Part shown: positions 37,214-45,977 of the stretch, piece by piece
Layout of the letters: each line of letters starts with the position of its first letter
Position numbering within the stretch: position 1 is the first letter of the stretch
Source of the DNA: Rhodanobacter sp. L36
Lineage (GTDB): Bacteria > Pseudomonadota > Gammaproteobacteria > Xanthomonadales > Rhodanobacteraceae
Length of the DNA: 50,220 bases
Direction of reading: 5' to 3'
NCBI RefSeq assembly: GCF_009765755.1
Contig: NZ_LMUV01000006.1
Location: 1-50,220 of the forward strand
The notes under the pieces: generated by a model
The model's input: the letters and a program-made list of their open reading frames with translations, nothing else
Database searches by the model: none
Told to the model about the DNA's origin: nothing
Translations under genes and position numbers: made by a program

Positions 37214-37381
37214 TCAGCAGTGTGAATTAACTGCGTATCCTAGAGCGATCGGCGCCAAAAGCAATCCAATAATACCCAAGCCCACTGGGTTACTTGCCAC
37301 AATGACGCTTCCACTAGCTATCCCGCCAGCCAAATCGCCCCCCGCGACTACAATGACTTTTGCCTCGTCTAGCTCTAACAT
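37214..37381 (-). CDS. Bacteriocin-like precursor peptide 2 (GG-type leader)
   Basis: 55 residues with AAGGAG 7 bases before the ATG. The leader MLELDEAKVIVVAGG is again 15 residues and ends in the classical Gly-Gly. The predicted core is 40 residues, very rich in Gly, Ala, Ile, Leu and Val (DLAGGIASGSVIVASNPVG at the start, GYAVNSHC at the end), with GxxxG spacing at core residues 5-9 and a single C-terminal Cys. It could span a membrane. It lies 71 bases downstream of the exporter gene; together with peptide 1 it suggests a two-peptide system, although two independent microcins are possible. Confidence 0.85.
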   Translation of the reverse strand: MLELDEAKVIVVAGGDLAGGIASGSVIVASNPVGLGIIGLLLAPIALGYAVNSHC

Positions 37382-37452
37382 AGTGCCACTCCTTGGTTGA
37401 TTTGCTGGACTATTTAGAACCGGTCCGGCTACGGCTTAAATAATTTACGATC

Positions 37453-39621
37453 TTACCTGACACCCAAGTGCTTTTGAACAGAAAATGGGGCGCCAGTATA
37501 TTCTCTAAATATAGAGATAATATAATTAGCGCTCTTAATCGTTTCAGGCCTATGAGCAACAATAATACGTGTGATTTTCAAACACCCAACGGCATGATTG
37601 ATCTGTATCTCTCTTTCGATATCTAAACTACTTGTCGCCTCATCAAGAATAAGTAGTCTTGGTCGTCGATATAGCGCCCTCGCCAGAATGACCCGCTGCT
37701 TCTGCCCACCGGACAAGCTGAAACCCATATCACCTACCAGGCTTTGATACCCCATCGGCATCGCCGCAATGTCGTCGTGGATCGCTGCCAAACGTGCTGC
37801 CGCTTCGACATCGATCGGCTTCGTATCCGTATTGAAAAAACTGATGTTGTCGGCCACCGAGCCAGCGAACAGTTGATCGTCCTGCATCACCGCGCCGATC
37901 AGCTGACGGTAGGCGCCCAACCCAAACTTGCGGATATCGATCCCACCAAAAAGGACTTCGCCTTCCTGTGGCTGCAGCAAGCCGAGGATCACCTTGGCCA
38001 GCGTGCTCTTGCCGCAGCCCGAGGGCCCGACGATGGCCACCGACTCACCCTCCTCGATGCGCAGGTTGCAGTCCTTCAGAATCCACGGCTCACCCTCGGC
38101 ATAGCGGAAGCAGACGTTTCGTAGCTCAATGCTGGCCTCGGGCACTGGACCATCCCAACTCGATTCAACTTCGGACTCCGGCGCGGTAAGTGCGATATCC
38201 GCCACCCGCTCCGCGTGCAATTTCAGCATGCGAAAGTCCACCCACTTGTCGATCAGCCCCGCCGCGCGGCTGGTGAACTGGTCGGCGTAGGCGATGAAGG
38301 CGATCAGCATGCCGGCAGAGAACTCGTTTTTCAGCGCGAGCGTGGCAGCGATCCAGATCATGGCGACCCGACCGATGCCGAACATCAGCTGGTTGGTCAG
38401 CATGAACGCAATGCCCAGGCGCTGAATGCTGATATCGCGATTGGTACTTGCCACTGTGGCATTGGCGTAGCGCGCCAGCCGCTCGCCCTGCTTGTTGGCG
38501 AGCTTGATCGGCATGGCGCCACGAATGGACTCCAGCAGTTCGCTTTGCTGCCGCGCGCCGTAGATGATTTGCTCTTCGTTCGCCCGGCGCAGTGGATTGA
38601 AGAACACCCAGCGGGTTATGCCATAGGCGAGGAACAAGCCAGCCACGAGCACCGTAAGCCAGATGTTGTAGAACGCCATCACCACCAGCGTGACCAGCGA
38701 CATCAGCCCATCCAGCAGAGAGCCGATGAACTGCGTGGTCAAGGTACGCTGAATGGTCTGGATCGAACCGAAGCGCGACACCACGTCGCCCACGTGACGT
38801 TTCTCGAACCAGTCCAGCGGCAGCTTCATCAGGTGGGCGAACAGATTGCTGGCCCATTGCACGTTGAGCGTAGCGCCCAGCCAGGTGACTGCCCAGGAAC
38901 GCGCGGCGGTGACGATCGCCGAGAAGATGGCGATGCCGAGAAAACCCAAGCCGAGCAAGGTCAGCAGATCGTGATCCGCCGACACCATGGCCTGATCGAG
39001 CACCCATTGCAGATAGAACGGCGCGGCCAGCGCAAACACTTCCAGTGCCAGCGCCAGCAGAAGAATCTGCGCCAGTGCGGGCATCACACCACGAATGCGG
39101 CCGGTAAGCGCGCGCATCGAAACGGCCTGGCGTGCCTGTACGGGTTCGAAGTTGGCTGCGGGAGCAAGCTCAAGTGCCACACCAGTGAAATGCTCGGAAA
39201 CCTCCTTGAAGCCCAGCTTGCGAATGCCACGCGCCGGATCGTGGATGACAATGCCACGCGCACCGACACTCTTTAGCACCACGAAGTGATTGAGATCCCA
39301 ATGCAGCAAGCACGGGGTCTTCAACTGCACGAGATGTTCCATGTCGAGCTTGAGCGGTCGACCGACAAAACCCAGCTTGCCGGCCATGTCCATCACGCGG
39401 GCCAGCGTGGCGCCCTTGAGCGAGGTGGAAAAGCGACGGCGCAAGCCGGCCAGATCAACATCGTGACCGTGGTAGCTGGCGATCATTGCCAGCGAGGCCA
39501 ACCCGCATTCTGCCGCCTCGGTTTGCAGCATCATCGGCAGCCGGCGCGACCAGCCGAATTGCAGCGCGGCGCGGAAGCCGGGTGTCGGTGCCGTTGATGC
39601 GTTGGTCGAACCGTCAGCCAT
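37453..39621 (-). CDS. Peptidase-containing ABC exporter (C39, bacteriocin type)
   Basis: 722 residues. The N-terminal C39 peptidase has its catalytic set: Gln33 and Cys39 in LQTEAAECGLASLAMIASYHG-like context, His112 in LHWDLNHFVVL and Asp128 in IHDPARG. Five to six membrane helices follow (about 165-430). The ATPase has GPSGCGKST (about residue 535), LSGGQKQR (about 635), LLILDEATSSLD and the switch His in IVAHRPE. It would cleave the leaders after GG/GA and export the cores through the adaptor and an outer membrane duct encoded elsewhere. The ATG at 39621 (GGAG upstream) overlaps the adaptor gene by 8 bases. The last ~70 codons are markedly AT-richer than the rest. Confidence 0.92.
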   Translation of the reverse strand: MADGSTNASTAPTPGFRAALQFGWSRRLPMMLQTEAAECGLASLAMIASYHGHDVDLAGLRRRFSTSLKGATLARVMDMAGKLGFVGRPLKLDMEHLVQLKTPCLLHWDLNHFVVLKSVGARGIVIHDPARGIRKLGFKEVSEHFTGVALELAPAANFEPVQARQAVSMRALTGRIRGVMPALAQILLLALALEVFALAAPFYLQWVLDQAMVSADHDLLTLLGLGFLGIAIFSAIVTAARSWAVTWLGATLNVQWASNLFAHLMKLPLDWFEKRHVGDVVSRFGSIQTIQRTLTTQFIGSLLDGLMSLVTLVVMAFYNIWLTVLVAGLFLAYGITRWVFFNPLRRANEEQIIYGARQQSELLESIRGAMPIKLANKQGERLARYANATVASTNRDISIQRLGIAFMLTNQLMFGIGRVAMIWIAATLALKNEFSAGMLIAFIAYADQFTSRAAGLIDKWVDFRMLKLHAERVADIALTAPESEVESSWDGPVPEASIELRNVCFRYAEGEPWILKDCNLRIEEGESVAIVGPSGCGKSTLAKVILGLLQPQEGEVLFGGIDIRKFGLGAYRQLIGAVMQDDQLFAGSVADNISFFNTDTKPIDVEAAARLAAIHDDIAAMPMGYQSLVGDMGFSLSGGQKQRVILARALYRRPRLLILDEATSSLDIEREIQINHAVGCLKITRIIVAHRPETIKSANYIISIFREYTGAPFSVQKHLGVR

Positions 39622-40897
39622 GCGCGGCGTCTCCACGAAGGTGATGGGCCAGCCCGTACAGCGGCTCGAACACCCATTCGATCAATCGGCGGCGCTCCAT
39701 GAGCACGTCCGCATCCAGCGCCATGCCGGGGCGCAGGCCTTCCGCTTTGCCGTAAGCCAGAATGGCTTGGCTATCAAGGGTCACCTGCACGCGATACAGC
39801 GGTCCCTGATTCTGATCAGGGCTGCTACCCGTGAGTACGGTGACTTCCGCAGACGTGAGCGCGCTGCGCGAGACTTCCGCCACACGGCCGAAATGCTGGC
39901 CAAACTTCTGATACGGAAAGGCCTGATAGCGCAACACCACCCGACTGCCGGGCTCGATGAAACCGACGGCGCGACTCGGTACCAGCAACTGCGCTTGCAG
40001 TACCGACCCGGCGGGCAGCAACGAAAGCAACGATTGGCCGGCCGTCACCATCTGCCCGGGCTTGAGAAGCAAACTGGATATCACCCCATCGCGTGGCGCG
40101 CGCAGTACCACGGCGCGTTGCATTTCATTCTGTGCCTGGGACTGGCTAATGTCGGCGAGTTTGCGTTCGGTGTCGTTGCCTTGAGTCGAAGCATCCAGTG
40201 GCAACTGCGCCAATTGCTGCGTGGCTGCATCTGTCTGCTGATGCAAATCGAGTTGCTGCCGCATCAGCGTTTTGTACTGGGCCTGCGCGTCAAGCCACGC
40301 TGTTTGCTGCTGTTGTATCTGGAACGCGGACACATAGCCTTTGGCAGCGAGCGGCTGGATGCGCCGCAGCAGATCCTTAGCGCTGGCGACCTGGGTCTGT
40401 TGGATGGCAATCTGTTGGTCGATCTGCGCGGTCTGCGCCTGCAGCGATGTGACCTTTTCGCGCAATGCCGCACCTTGCTGTGCGGAAATCTGTTGCTGTG
40501 TCTGTAGATCAGCCAGCAGACGTAAACGTTGGTCGTCAAGCTGACGACTGACTAGCGCATGAGTATCGCCCAGACTCGCACTATTTTGCTCGCTGGATAT
40601 CTCGACCAACGGATCGCCGCGGCGTACTGTTTGGCCGTCCCGGACCTGCAATTGAGTCACGGTACCCGCGTTGGAAGCCGTGACAGTCAGCAAGCCGGCG
40701 CTGGGCACCAACTGGCCGGCAACACTCTCGCGACGCGTGTATTCGCCAAAAATAAGAAATAGAAGAATGGCGGTGGATAACGCCAACGCCAGCGCGGTCG
40801 ACAGCCAGCGCGACAGCGGCGCGACGACAACGATGGAACCCAGCCAGTCACCGCGCCGCGCGTCCACGACTTCCTGTCGAAATAACGGCTTGCTCAC
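39614..40897 (-). CDS. HlyD-family adaptor of the peptide exporter
   Basis: 427 residues from a GTG (VSKPLFRQEVVDARR) with GGAAA 7 bases upstream; no in-frame ATG exists nearby. One membrane helix (about residues 28-50) is followed by the first half of a lipoyl-like domain (GTVTQLQVRDGQTVRRGDPL), a long Gln/Ala-rich coiled coil (about 110-225) and the second half (VVLRAPRDGVISSLLLKPGQ). This is the microcin/CvaA-like type. It is the first gene of the cluster and links the exporter to a TolC-like protein. Confidence 0.9.
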   Translation of the reverse strand: MSKPLFRQEVVDARRGDWLGSIVVVAPLSRWLSTALALALSTAILLFLIFGEYTRRESVAGQLVPSAGLLTVTASNAGTVTQLQVRDGQTVRRGDPLVEISSEQNSASLGDTHALVSRQLDDQRLRLLADLQTQQQISAQQGAALREKVTSLQAQTAQIDQQIAIQQTQVASAKDLLRRIQPLAAKGYVSAFQIQQQQTAWLDAQAQYKTLMRQQLDLHQQTDAATQQLAQLPLDASTQGNDTERKLADISQSQAQNEMQRAVVLRAPRDGVISSLLLKPGQMVTAGQSLLSLLPAGSVLQAQLLVPSRAVGFIEPGSRVVLRYQAFPYQKFGQHFGRVAEVSRSALTSAEVTVLTGSSPDQNQGPLYRVQVTLDSQAILAYGKAEGLRPGMALDADVLMERRRLIEWVFEPLYGLAHHLRGDAAHG

Positions 40898-41352
40898 TGG
40901 CGCTTTCCGTACGCTGCGTGCCCCTGTTGGTGGAGCAATCCATGCTCCCACTTTTTATTAATAGGCGATCAATGCATCACTGCACAACGTGTAATTTATT
41001 GCGACCCGTCGTTCGCAAGACATTGCAGTCAATCAAATCCCGCAACAGATGGATTTGTCTTTTTTGAAATCAGCATTTGTCATCCTGGGCCCACAATCCA
41101 ACGCTGAATTCGCTCACACCGAAGTGCCGGAGCCGAAGGAAATTGCGCTCGAATGTCGCACCATTCTGATGGAAATCAGAAGGAAGGCCTCTGGAGCGTT
41201 GCGCAATGCTCAGACGGAAGGGCCGCAGTCAAGTCGAATCTGCCAGCGGCGAGCTACGCAACAATGTACATATCAGGGATATGGACGGCTAAATAAACAA
41301 TCTAGCAATCGACTGCAGCCTGTGTGCCGACGCCATTTGGAGTGGCGATGAA
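40898..41352. other. Intergenic region upstream of the peptide-export operon
   Basis: 455 bases without a convincing gene. AT content is higher than in the flanks. An open frame on the plus strand (41049-41351) has no ribosome site or recognisable family. The left part holds the candidate promoter of the exporter operon; the right part is the 3' flank of the Mur-ligase-like gene, with a weak CGCCA/TGGCG hairpin near 41330. Confidence 0.6.
40958..40987 (-). promoter_or_regulatory. Candidate promoter of the peptide-export operon
   Basis: On the minus strand TTGTGC (40982-40987) and TATTAA (40958-40963) are separated by 18 bases, a plausible sigma-70 promoter. Transcription would begin about 50 bases before the GTG start of the adaptor gene. 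Confidence 0.45.
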
Positions 41353-43131
41353 TTAATGGGGCAGATTTGTGATCGCGAACGGCGTTCCAGGCCGCCATCC
41401 GCCTTGTTCAAGATCGTCGAGCAGCTCGCTGACCAGCGCACGCGCGGCGGTGCCGTGCGTGGGCAACACCAGTACATCGCCTGCGCGCGCCCAGGCCAGC
41501 ATGTTGCGAACGGCAGCTGTTTCGTCGAGGCATTCGGTGATTGCGTCGGCGCGTACGCCGCGCAGCAGCAACTCATGGCGCAGAATGCGCGCGACTTCGC
41601 CGGGCTCGCGGCCGCGCATGAAACCGTCAATATCTTTCAACACCACCAGCGCCGGGGAAAAGCTCGCGGCGCTTGCGGCGAGTTCGCGGATCTGTGCGTC
41701 CTCGCGATTGCCAGCCTGACCGAGCAGCAGGCCAAGGCGTCCATCGATCGATGTCGTGGCGACCTGCAGCAGCCCGCGCACACCTTCAGGGTTGTGCGCG
41801 TAGTCAACAAACACCTGCAGCGAACCGAGTTGCCAGTGCTGCAGCCGGCCCGGGTTATCCGCACGCGCACCACCGAAATGCGCGATGACGTCGGCGATGG
41901 TTGCCGGGGCGATGTGCAGCGCCGAAGCAGCCAGCGATGCCGCGGCAATGTTGGCGATGTTGTAGCCGGCGCTGCCACCGAACGAGAGCGGCATGTCGTT
42001 GACGACGCCGAGATCGTGCACTTGATCGCCGCGCGAAAGTTTCAGGAGGCCGTCGCGAATGCCGCACGTCGCACCACCGGATTGTCGATGCGCATGCAAC
42101 AACGGATTTGCATCGTCGAGCGCAAACCAGCCGATCGGACAATCAAGCTTGCTGGCGTGATGCACGAGCATGGCATCGTCCGCGTTCAACACGAGCAATC
42201 CGTCTGCACCGATGGCACGTGCGACGAGCAGCTTGACCTGCGCCAGGCCATCGAGATCGTGGACGCCGTATTCGCCGAAGTGATCGTCGCTGACGTTGGT
42301 GACCACGGCGACGTTCGCACGTTGCACGGCAAGCCCACGACGCAGCAAACCGCCGCGTGCGGTTTCGAGAATCGCTGCTTCGACTTCGGGCACGCGCAGT
42401 ACCGCGCGTGCGCCGGCGGGGCCGGAGAAATCGCCGCCATCAATGGCGCGGCCGTCGATGAACACGCCGTCGGTGCAGCTGTGCCCAGCGTGCCAGCCGT
42501 GTGCGCGCGCCATCGCGGCGAGCAGTCGCACGGTGGTGGTCTTGCCATTGGAACCGGTGACCAGCGCAAGCGGAATGTCGTGCAGCGTCGACCACGGCAC
42601 TTCGCCATCGGCAGGCAACGCACTCATCGGCCAGGTGCGACCGCCGGCGCCGGCGCCGAGTGTCAACGCATCGTCGTCGGGTAGCGCATCGAGATTGTTT
42701 TCTTCTGCGTGTTGCAACAGCGACATGAGATCGGGTCGCTGTTCCGCGCGAGCGAATGCGCGAAGCGTGTGCATGGCGGACGCCTCGTCCCACGCAGCCG
42801 GATGCCCTGGCGCGTGCAATTCGACATCGCTTGCGCGAACGTCGAGACACGCAGCCAGCCACGCCCACTCGTTCACTTCGGTTGCGCTGTATAGCTGATC
42901 AAGCGGCGCGGTGTATGCGAGTGAAGCGCCGCTCGCATGACGATGCGCGACGATGCAAGGCGTGGGCCAGTGGAGTGCGCGACATGCCGATTCGACACGC
43001 GCGCGCCACGCGTCGATAACTTCGTCATCGGGCAGCGCGCCGAGCGTTTCCAGCACGGCGCCCGCTGCGTCGAAATACAGATTGATGCCGGTCAGGCGGC
43101 GCGAGTCGTCGAACGGCAGGGGTATTTGCAT
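41353..43131 (-). CDS. Mur ligase-like protein of the cyanophycin locus
   Basis: 592 residues. Residues 1-180 resemble the N-terminal region of cyanophycin synthetase but no ATP-grasp module is present. From about residue 185 there is a Mur-ligase unit: VTGSNGKTTTVRLLA (P-loop), CTDGVFIDG, LETARGGLLRRGLAV, VTNVSDDHFGEYGV and the C-terminal VFVDYAHNPEGVRGLL. It lies 5 bases downstream of cphA. Similar partner genes occur beside cphA in other proteobacteria. It may ligate an amino acid to a dipeptide or cyanophycin primer; the substrate is not known. Confidence 0.82.
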   Translation of the reverse strand: MQIPLPFDDSRRLTGINLYFDAAGAVLETLGALPDDEVIDAWRARVESACRALHWPTPCIVAHRHASGASLAYTAPLDQLYSATEVNEWAWLAACLDVRASDVELHAPGHPAAWDEASAMHTLRAFARAEQRPDLMSLLQHAEENNLDALPDDDALTLGAGAGGRTWPMSALPADGEVPWSTLHDIPLALVTGSNGKTTTVRLLAAMARAHGWHAGHSCTDGVFIDGRAIDGGDFSGPAGARAVLRVPEVEAAILETARGGLLRRGLAVQRANVAVVTNVSDDHFGEYGVHDLDGLAQVKLLVARAIGADGLLVLNADDAMLVHHASKLDCPIGWFALDDANPLLHAHRQSGGATCGIRDGLLKLSRGDQVHDLGVVNDMPLSFGGSAGYNIANIAAASLAASALHIAPATIADVIAHFGGARADNPGRLQHWQLGSLQVFVDYAHNPEGVRGLLQVATTSIDGRLGLLLGQAGNREDAQIRELAASAASFSPALVVLKDIDGFMRGREPGEVARILRHELLLRGVRADAITECLDETAAVRNMLAWARAGDVLVLPTHGTAARALVSELLDDLEQGGWRPGTPFAITNLPH

Positions 43132-43136
43132 CGTGC

Positions 43137-45935
43137 TCAGTCGTCGCTTTCGCGCGAGAAACGCACGCCGCGCTCGTCACGCACCACGTCGCCGAGATCC
43201 GCAAAACTCGCTTCGTCGAACGCCGGCTCGACCACCGGTGCCGCCGGCGCGGATGACGCACCCGATTCCATGCGCGGCTCGGGCGAGCCTTCCGGGCGGA
43301 ACTTGATGATCTGCTTCCACGAACGCACCAATGCATCGGCGAACACCAGCAGCAGGTCGCCGCTGCGGCCCATGCGCAACGCGGCGTCGACGGCCTTGTG
43401 TTCTTCCGGGATGATCGAGATCGCATCGTCGGGCACGCCGGCCGCCTGCAGCGCGCGCGCGAGGATGCCCGGCACTTCGTCGCCGTCGCGGCCACGCAGC
43501 GAATCGTCACGACGGCAAATGTAGTGATCGAAGCGACCGGCGACGGCATCGGCGATCGCCACGAGATCCTCATCGCGTCGGTCGCCGGGACCGCAGATCA
43601 CCACGATGCGCCGACCGGTGACATCGAGCCGTTGTGCGAGATCCGCCATCACCGACACTGCATGCGCGTTGTGGCCGTAATCGAACAGCACCTTGAACGG
43701 ATGCTCGCTGTACACGTTCATGCGTCCCGGCGCCTGGAAGAACGTGGTGTCGAACGTGCGCAGGCCCTGACGAATCGCATCGAGCTTGATGCCCAGCGAA
43801 AACGCCATCGACGCGGCGACCATCGCGTTCTGCACGTTGTGCAGCGCGCGACCTTCCAGCGTGGCAGGAATCAGGTGCGTCCACAGCAGAGGAATATGGC
43901 TACCCTTGTCGTACAGCGTGATCATCGAACCGTTGACGCCAGCCTCGAGCGCGCACGCACGGCCACCGGCGCGCACGTGTTCGCGCACCAGCGCATGCGA
44001 CGGATTCATCGTCACGTAGCAGATGACTTTCGCATCGGTGTAGCCGGACATCTTCAGCACGTTCGGATCGTCGGCGTTGAGCACGGCGCAATCCTTCGCG
44101 ACCTCGACGACGATGCGCTTGACCTCGGCGAGTTGCTCCAGCGTGTCGATGCCTTTCAGGCCGAGATGATCGGACTGCACGTTGAGCACCGCACCCACGT
44201 TGACCGAAGGCACGCCCATGCCGGCGCGCAGCAGGCCGCCGCGCGCGGTTTCCAGCACGGCGATGTCGATGTGCGGATCGGACAGCACCATGCGCGCGGA
44301 TACCGGCCCGGTCATGTCGCCTTCGACCGTGCGCTGGCCGTCGATGTAGACGCCGTCGGTGGTGGTGAGGCCCGGCGTGAAGCCGGCCATCTTGGTGATG
44401 TGCGCGAGCATGCGCGCAGTGGTGGTTTTGCCGTTGGTGCCGGTGATCGCGGCGATCGGCACCTGTGAGGGCGCGCCCGCGGGAAACAGCATGTCGATCA
44501 CCGGGCCGGCTGCATCGCGCGGCGTGCCTTCGCTGGGACTCACGTGCATGCGGAAGCCCGGCGCGGCATTCACTTCGCAGATGCCGCCGCCGATGGTCTT
44601 GTAACTCTCTGCAATGTTGGTCGAGAGGAAATCCACACCGCCGACGTCGAGGCCGATGGCGCGGATGGCGCGCACCGCCATGTCGCGGTTGTCGGGATGA
44701 ATGATGTCGGTGACGTCGGTCGCGGTGCCGCCGGTGGAAAGGTTGGCGGTGGAACGCAGGAACACCGTCTCGCCGTCCGACGGAATCGATGCGGCGGTGT
44801 AGCCGACACGCTCCATCATCATCTCGGCCTGCGCATCGAGCACGAGCCGGGTGAGGACTTTCTCGTGACCGATGCCGCGTCGCGGATCCTGGTTCACCAC
44901 GTCCACGAGCTGCGCGATGGTCTTCTCGCCATCGCCGACCACGTGGCCCGGCGTGCGACGCGTCGCCGCGACGAGTTCATTGTTGACCACCAGCAGACGG
45001 TGATCGTCACCGCTGAGGAAGTTCTCCACGATCACCGAACGCGAATGCTCGCGTGCGGCCTTGAAGCCTTCGATGATTTCCTCGTCGGTCGACAGGTGGA
45101 TCGAGATACCGCGACCGTGATTGCCGTTGAACGGCTTGGTCACCACCGGCACGCCGAGCCGGCGCGCGGCGCGCAGTGCGCCTTCTTCACTCAGCACCAG
45201 TTCCTGCTTCGGCACCGGCAGGCCGAGCGAGGCGAGAATCTTGTTGGTCTCTTCCTTGTCGCTGGCGAGCTCCACGGCGATGTGCGGCGTGCGGCCGGTG
45301 ATGGTGGCCTGGATGCGCTGCTGATATTTGCCGTGCCCGAGCTGCACCAGCGATTGGTCGTTGAGGCGCAGCCACGGAATGTTGCGCTCTTCCGCCGCGC
45401 GCACCAGCGAGGCGGTGGACGGACCGAGTGCGCGGCGCTGCGCGTAGCGGATGAATTCATCGCGCGCGCTGGTCCATTCCCAACCTTCCGGCAGGTTGCC
45501 GCGCACGCGCAATGTTTCCGGCAACAACGAGGTGAGCAGGCGCAACGCGAGTTCGCCGGCAGCAATGCCTTCCTCTTTCTGCACGTACTCGTAGACCACC
45601 GAATACACGCCCGGCTTGTCGACGCTGCGCGTCTTGCCAAAGGTCACGTCTTCGCCGGCAACGTTCTGCAGCTCGATCGCCACGTGTTCCAGCACGTGAC
45701 CAAGCCAGGTGCCCTCGCCTTCGCGCATGCGACGGATGAAACCGCCGGGCTCGCGATACGAGCAACCGTGTTCGGCCAGCCCCGGCAACGCCGCGACCAA
45801 CCCATCGACAAAAGCCGCGCCGAGCTTGCCGGTCGGCCACTGCTCCAGTTCACCCAGATCGAGCTCGAGGCGGATCACCGGGAAATGCGCGTACAGCGAC
45901 GGGCCGACGAAAACGGAGCGTTCCAGAATGCGCAT
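43137..45935 (-). CDS. cphA: Cyanophycin synthetase
   Basis: 932 residues. CphA polymerises aspartate and arginine into the storage peptide multi-L-arginyl-poly-L-aspartate without ribosomes. Domains are an N-terminal module (1-160), an ATP-grasp domain (about 215-470, with VVTKPFNGNHGRGISIHL) that adds one amino acid, and a Mur-ligase-like domain (ITGTNGKTTTARMLA at about 495, VLNVQSDHLGLKGIDTL, FDYGHNAHAVSVMADLA) that adds the other. The ATG has GAGGA 6 bases upstream. It is 42 bases after cphB and 5 bases before the Mur-ligase-like gene. The C-terminal 60 residues are Pro/Ala-rich and variable. Confidence 0.95.
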   Translation of the reverse strand: MRILERSVFVGPSLYAHFPVIRLELDLGELEQWPTGKLGAAFVDGLVAALPGLAEHGCSYREPGGFIRRMREGEGTWLGHVLEHVAIELQNVAGEDVTFGKTRSVDKPGVYSVVYEYVQKEEGIAAGELALRLLTSLLPETLRVRGNLPEGWEWTSARDEFIRYAQRRALGPSTASLVRAAEERNIPWLRLNDQSLVQLGHGKYQQRIQATITGRTPHIAVELASDKEETNKILASLGLPVPKQELVLSEEGALRAARRLGVPVVTKPFNGNHGRGISIHLSTDEEIIEGFKAAREHSRSVIVENFLSGDDHRLLVVNNELVAATRRTPGHVVGDGEKTIAQLVDVVNQDPRRGIGHEKVLTRLVLDAQAEMMMERVGYTAASIPSDGETVFLRSTANLSTGGTATDVTDIIHPDNRDMAVRAIRAIGLDVGGVDFLSTNIAESYKTIGGGICEVNAAPGFRMHVSPSEGTPRDAAGPVIDMLFPAGAPSQVPIAAITGTNGKTTTARMLAHITKMAGFTPGLTTTDGVYIDGQRTVEGDMTGPVSARMVLSDPHIDIAVLETARGGLLRAGMGVPSVNVGAVLNVQSDHLGLKGIDTLEQLAEVKRIVVEVAKDCAVLNADDPNVLKMSGYTDAKVICYVTMNPSHALVREHVRAGGRACALEAGVNGSMITLYDKGSHIPLLWTHLIPATLEGRALHNVQNAMVAASMAFSLGIKLDAIRQGLRTFDTTFFQAPGRMNVYSEHPFKVLFDYGHNAHAVSVMADLAQRLDVTGRRIVVICGPGDRRDEDLVAIADAVAGRFDHYICRRDDSLRGRDGDEVPGILARALQAAGVPDDAISIIPEEHKAVDAALRMGRSGDLLLVFADALVRSWKQIIKFRPEGSPEPRMESGASSAPAAPVVEPAFDEASFADLGDVVRDERGVRFSRESDD

Positions 45936-45977
45936 GGCGGTTCCTCGAGCGTGAAGCTCGCTTGGGTGAAGTTTTTT

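Noticed and set aside
41049..41351. 100-codon plus-strand frame in the gap before the exporter operon
   Set aside because: No ribosome site, erratic composition and no recognisable domain; treated as non-coding.
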